A DNA stretch of 64,000 nt from Alteromonas sp. MMG017 (GTDB lineage Bacteria > Pseudomonadota > Gammaproteobacteria > Enterobacterales > Alteromonadaceae), in the NCBI RefSeq assembly GCF_018100795.1, contig NZ_JAGJDY010000006.1, positions 186,001 to 250,000 on the forward strand. The letters run 5' to 3'. The notes below the pieces were generated by a model. It did no database searches. It saw nothing but the letters and a program-made list of their open reading frames with translations, and had not been told where the DNA came from. Shown piece after piece: positions 62,917 to 64,000 of this stretch. The position numbers and the translations under genes are program-made. Within the stretch, counting starts at the first letter, position 1. Each line of letters begins with the position of its first letter.

Positions 62917-64000
62917 ATGAAAAACTCCATTTGGCTCAAAAGCGGTATACCTCTTATCATCATTCTGGTCGCGTTTGTTATTGCGGCAATTATGATTTCT
63001 TCACGTAAGCCGCCAGAGCAAATTCCCGTTGAAACGCAAGCCTTCCTTGTTGATGCCAAACCAATGGAATACCAACCTGTTAGCTTTGTGGTTGACTCGC
63101 AGGGCAATGTAGTGCCGCGCAACAAAACATCACTTAGCGCACAAGTAAGTGGCCGCGTAGTGAGTTTGTCCGATAAATTTATTGTTGGGGGCATGTTCCA
63201 AAAAGGGGATGTGTTAATCACCCTTGAACAAGATGACTACCGCACTGAAGTAAAGCTGGCCGAAGCCGAACTAGCGCAAGCACATGCTGCTCTTCAAGAA
63301 GAACTAGCAAGAGGCAAAGTAGCCGAGCAAGAATGGCGTTCAGTCAGCAGTGTAGTGCCGCCAGAGCTTGGCTTGCGTAAACCTCAATTAGCAAAAGAGC
63401 AGGCCAATGTTAAAGCCTCAGAGGCAAAACTAGAGCGTGCTAAACGTAATCTTGATCGTACCCAAATTAAAGCGCCGTACAATGGCATCGTGGTTGAGCG
63501 AAACATCGACTTAGGTCAATTTGTATCAGCAGGAGCCACAGTAAGCACCGTTTATTCAACTGACACCGCTGAGGTACGTTTACCTATCACCGATAAAGAC
63601 TTGATGTTTGTTGATATTGGTAACCAATCAAGCAATCAATCTGATGTGACACTAAACGCCACGGTAGGCGGTAAAAATAGAACTTGGACTGGTAAGTTAG
63701 TTCGTTCTGAAGGCATTTTGGATTCAGGCAGCCGCGTGCTTTACGCCGTGGTTGAAGTTAAAGACCCTTATCAATTTAATGGTGGCGACAATGCGCCACT
63801 TCGCTTTGGCCAATTTGTTCAAGCCAAAATCGTTTCTCATCAAAAGCAAGACTTAACCGTATTGCCGCGCTCGATATTACGCCTCGATAACACAGTGCTC
63901 ACTGTAAATGACAATCGTGAAATTGAAATTGTACCGGTAGACGTAGTGCGTACCACGGCAGAAGAAGCCTTCATTGGTAGTGGCTTAAACAGTGGCGCGT
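62917..64000 (+). CDS. RND efflux periplasmic adaptor subunit, 3'-truncated by window edge
   Basis: 361 codons are visible and the frame is open at the window end. An N-terminal membrane anchor (LIIILVAFVIAAIMI) is followed by the adaptor architecture: KTSLSAQVSGRVVSLSDKFIVGGMFQKGDVLITLE (first lipoyl half), a helical hairpin rich in Ala/Glu (AELAQAHAALQEELARGKVAEQ...), KAPYNGIVVERNIDLGQFV (second half), then a beta-barrel region. It differs from the adaptor at 43688 in lacking a lipobox. A permease gene is expected beyond the window. AGGGAAA precedes the ATG. Confidence 0.9.
   Translation, partial: MKNSIWLKSGIPLIIILVAFVIAAIMISSRKPPEQIPVETQAFLVDAKPMEYQPVSFVVDSQGNVVPRNKTSLSAQVSGRVVSLSDKFIVGGMFQKGDVLITLEQDDYRTEVKLAEAELAQAHAALQEELARGKVAEQEWRSVSSVVPPELGLRKPQLAKEQANVKASEAKLERAKRNLDRTQIKAPYNGIVVERNIDLGQFVSAGATVSTVYSTDTAEVRLPITDKDLMFVDIGNQSSNQSDVTLNATVGGKNRTWTGKLVRSEGILDSGSRVLYAVVEVKDPYQFNGGDNAPLRFGQFVQAKIVSHQKQDLTVLPRSILRLDNTVLTVNDNREIEIVPVDVVRTTAEEAFIGSGLNSGA

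Noticed and set aside
1-64000. CRISPR arrays, insertion sequences, prophage or toxin-antitoxin modules
   Set aside because: No regularly spaced direct repeats, transposase, integrase or toxin-antitoxin signatures were found.

Overview
The window looks like a chromosomal segment of a marine gammaproteobacterium of the Alteromonadaceae, most probably Alteromonas. The grounds are protein-level resemblance, moderate GC, and families typical of that group (several DUF families, paired RND pumps, PutP, PxpABC, Fur/FldA). The species call is inference from memory. I see no integrase, transposase, prophage, plasmid gene or CRISPR array. It reads as core and lightly variable chromosome, rich in short operons separated by clear rho-independent terminators.

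Layout. 0-1.2 kb: the 3' part of tpiA, secG and tRNA-Leu(GAG). 1.3-9.4 kb: signalling and stress genes (GGDEF/EAL protein, Pmp3-like peptide, hemerythrin-like protein, a phosphatase-lipid kinase fusion, DUF2878, a stress-type membrane protein, topoisomerase IB). 9.8-13.7 kb: putP-proB-proA. 13.9-18.2 kb: an MscS channel, an HNH nuclease, pnp and a DUF1244 gene. 18.3-24.5 kb: ModF-like ABC protein, GNAT, DUF4870, VF530, NYN and DUF1275 proteins, a membrane protein and a DUF4350-like lipoprotein. 24.6-30.6 kb: a mesX-mesD methionine synthase pair, YchJ, a SulA-like SOS gene with a LexA-box candidate, YqaA and MsrPQ. 31-37 kb: RDD protein, the alaA-yfbR-dgt operon, DUF2189 and DUF3718. 37.2-46.3 kb: an adaptor plus two RND permeases, OsmC and a CvfB-like protein. 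46.3-53.1 kb: 5-oxoprolinase pxpABC with a class IV aminotransferase, then gluconate uptake and kinase genes with a LacI-type regulator. 53.3-58.3 kb: fur, a chemoreceptor, fldA, DUF2788, ybfF and an H-NS-like gene. 58.4-62.2 kb: ETF-ubiquinone oxidoreductase divergent from etfBA. 62.2-64 kb: a small glycogen-binding-domain protein and the start of another efflux adaptor.

How the genes work together. Several units are coherent pathways: proline import and synthesis (osmoadaptation), methionine sulfoxide repair (MsrPQ) close to methionine synthesis (MesX/MesD), 5-oxoproline to glutamate, gluconate to 6-phosphogluconate, and electrons from acyl-CoA oxidation to quinone (EtfAB, ETF-QO). Regulatory palindromes can be seen at the SOS gene, the gluconate genes and the etf genes.

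Most notable points. The usual tRNA-Leu...rimP-nusA-infB-rbfA-truB-rpsO-pnp neighbourhood is not intact: tRNA-Leu and pnp lie 14.5 kb apart with unrelated genes between. A chemoreceptor gene sits between fldA and fur. The MesX/MesD pair has structured or repeated DNA upstream. I did not find a convincing wholly new multi-gene system.
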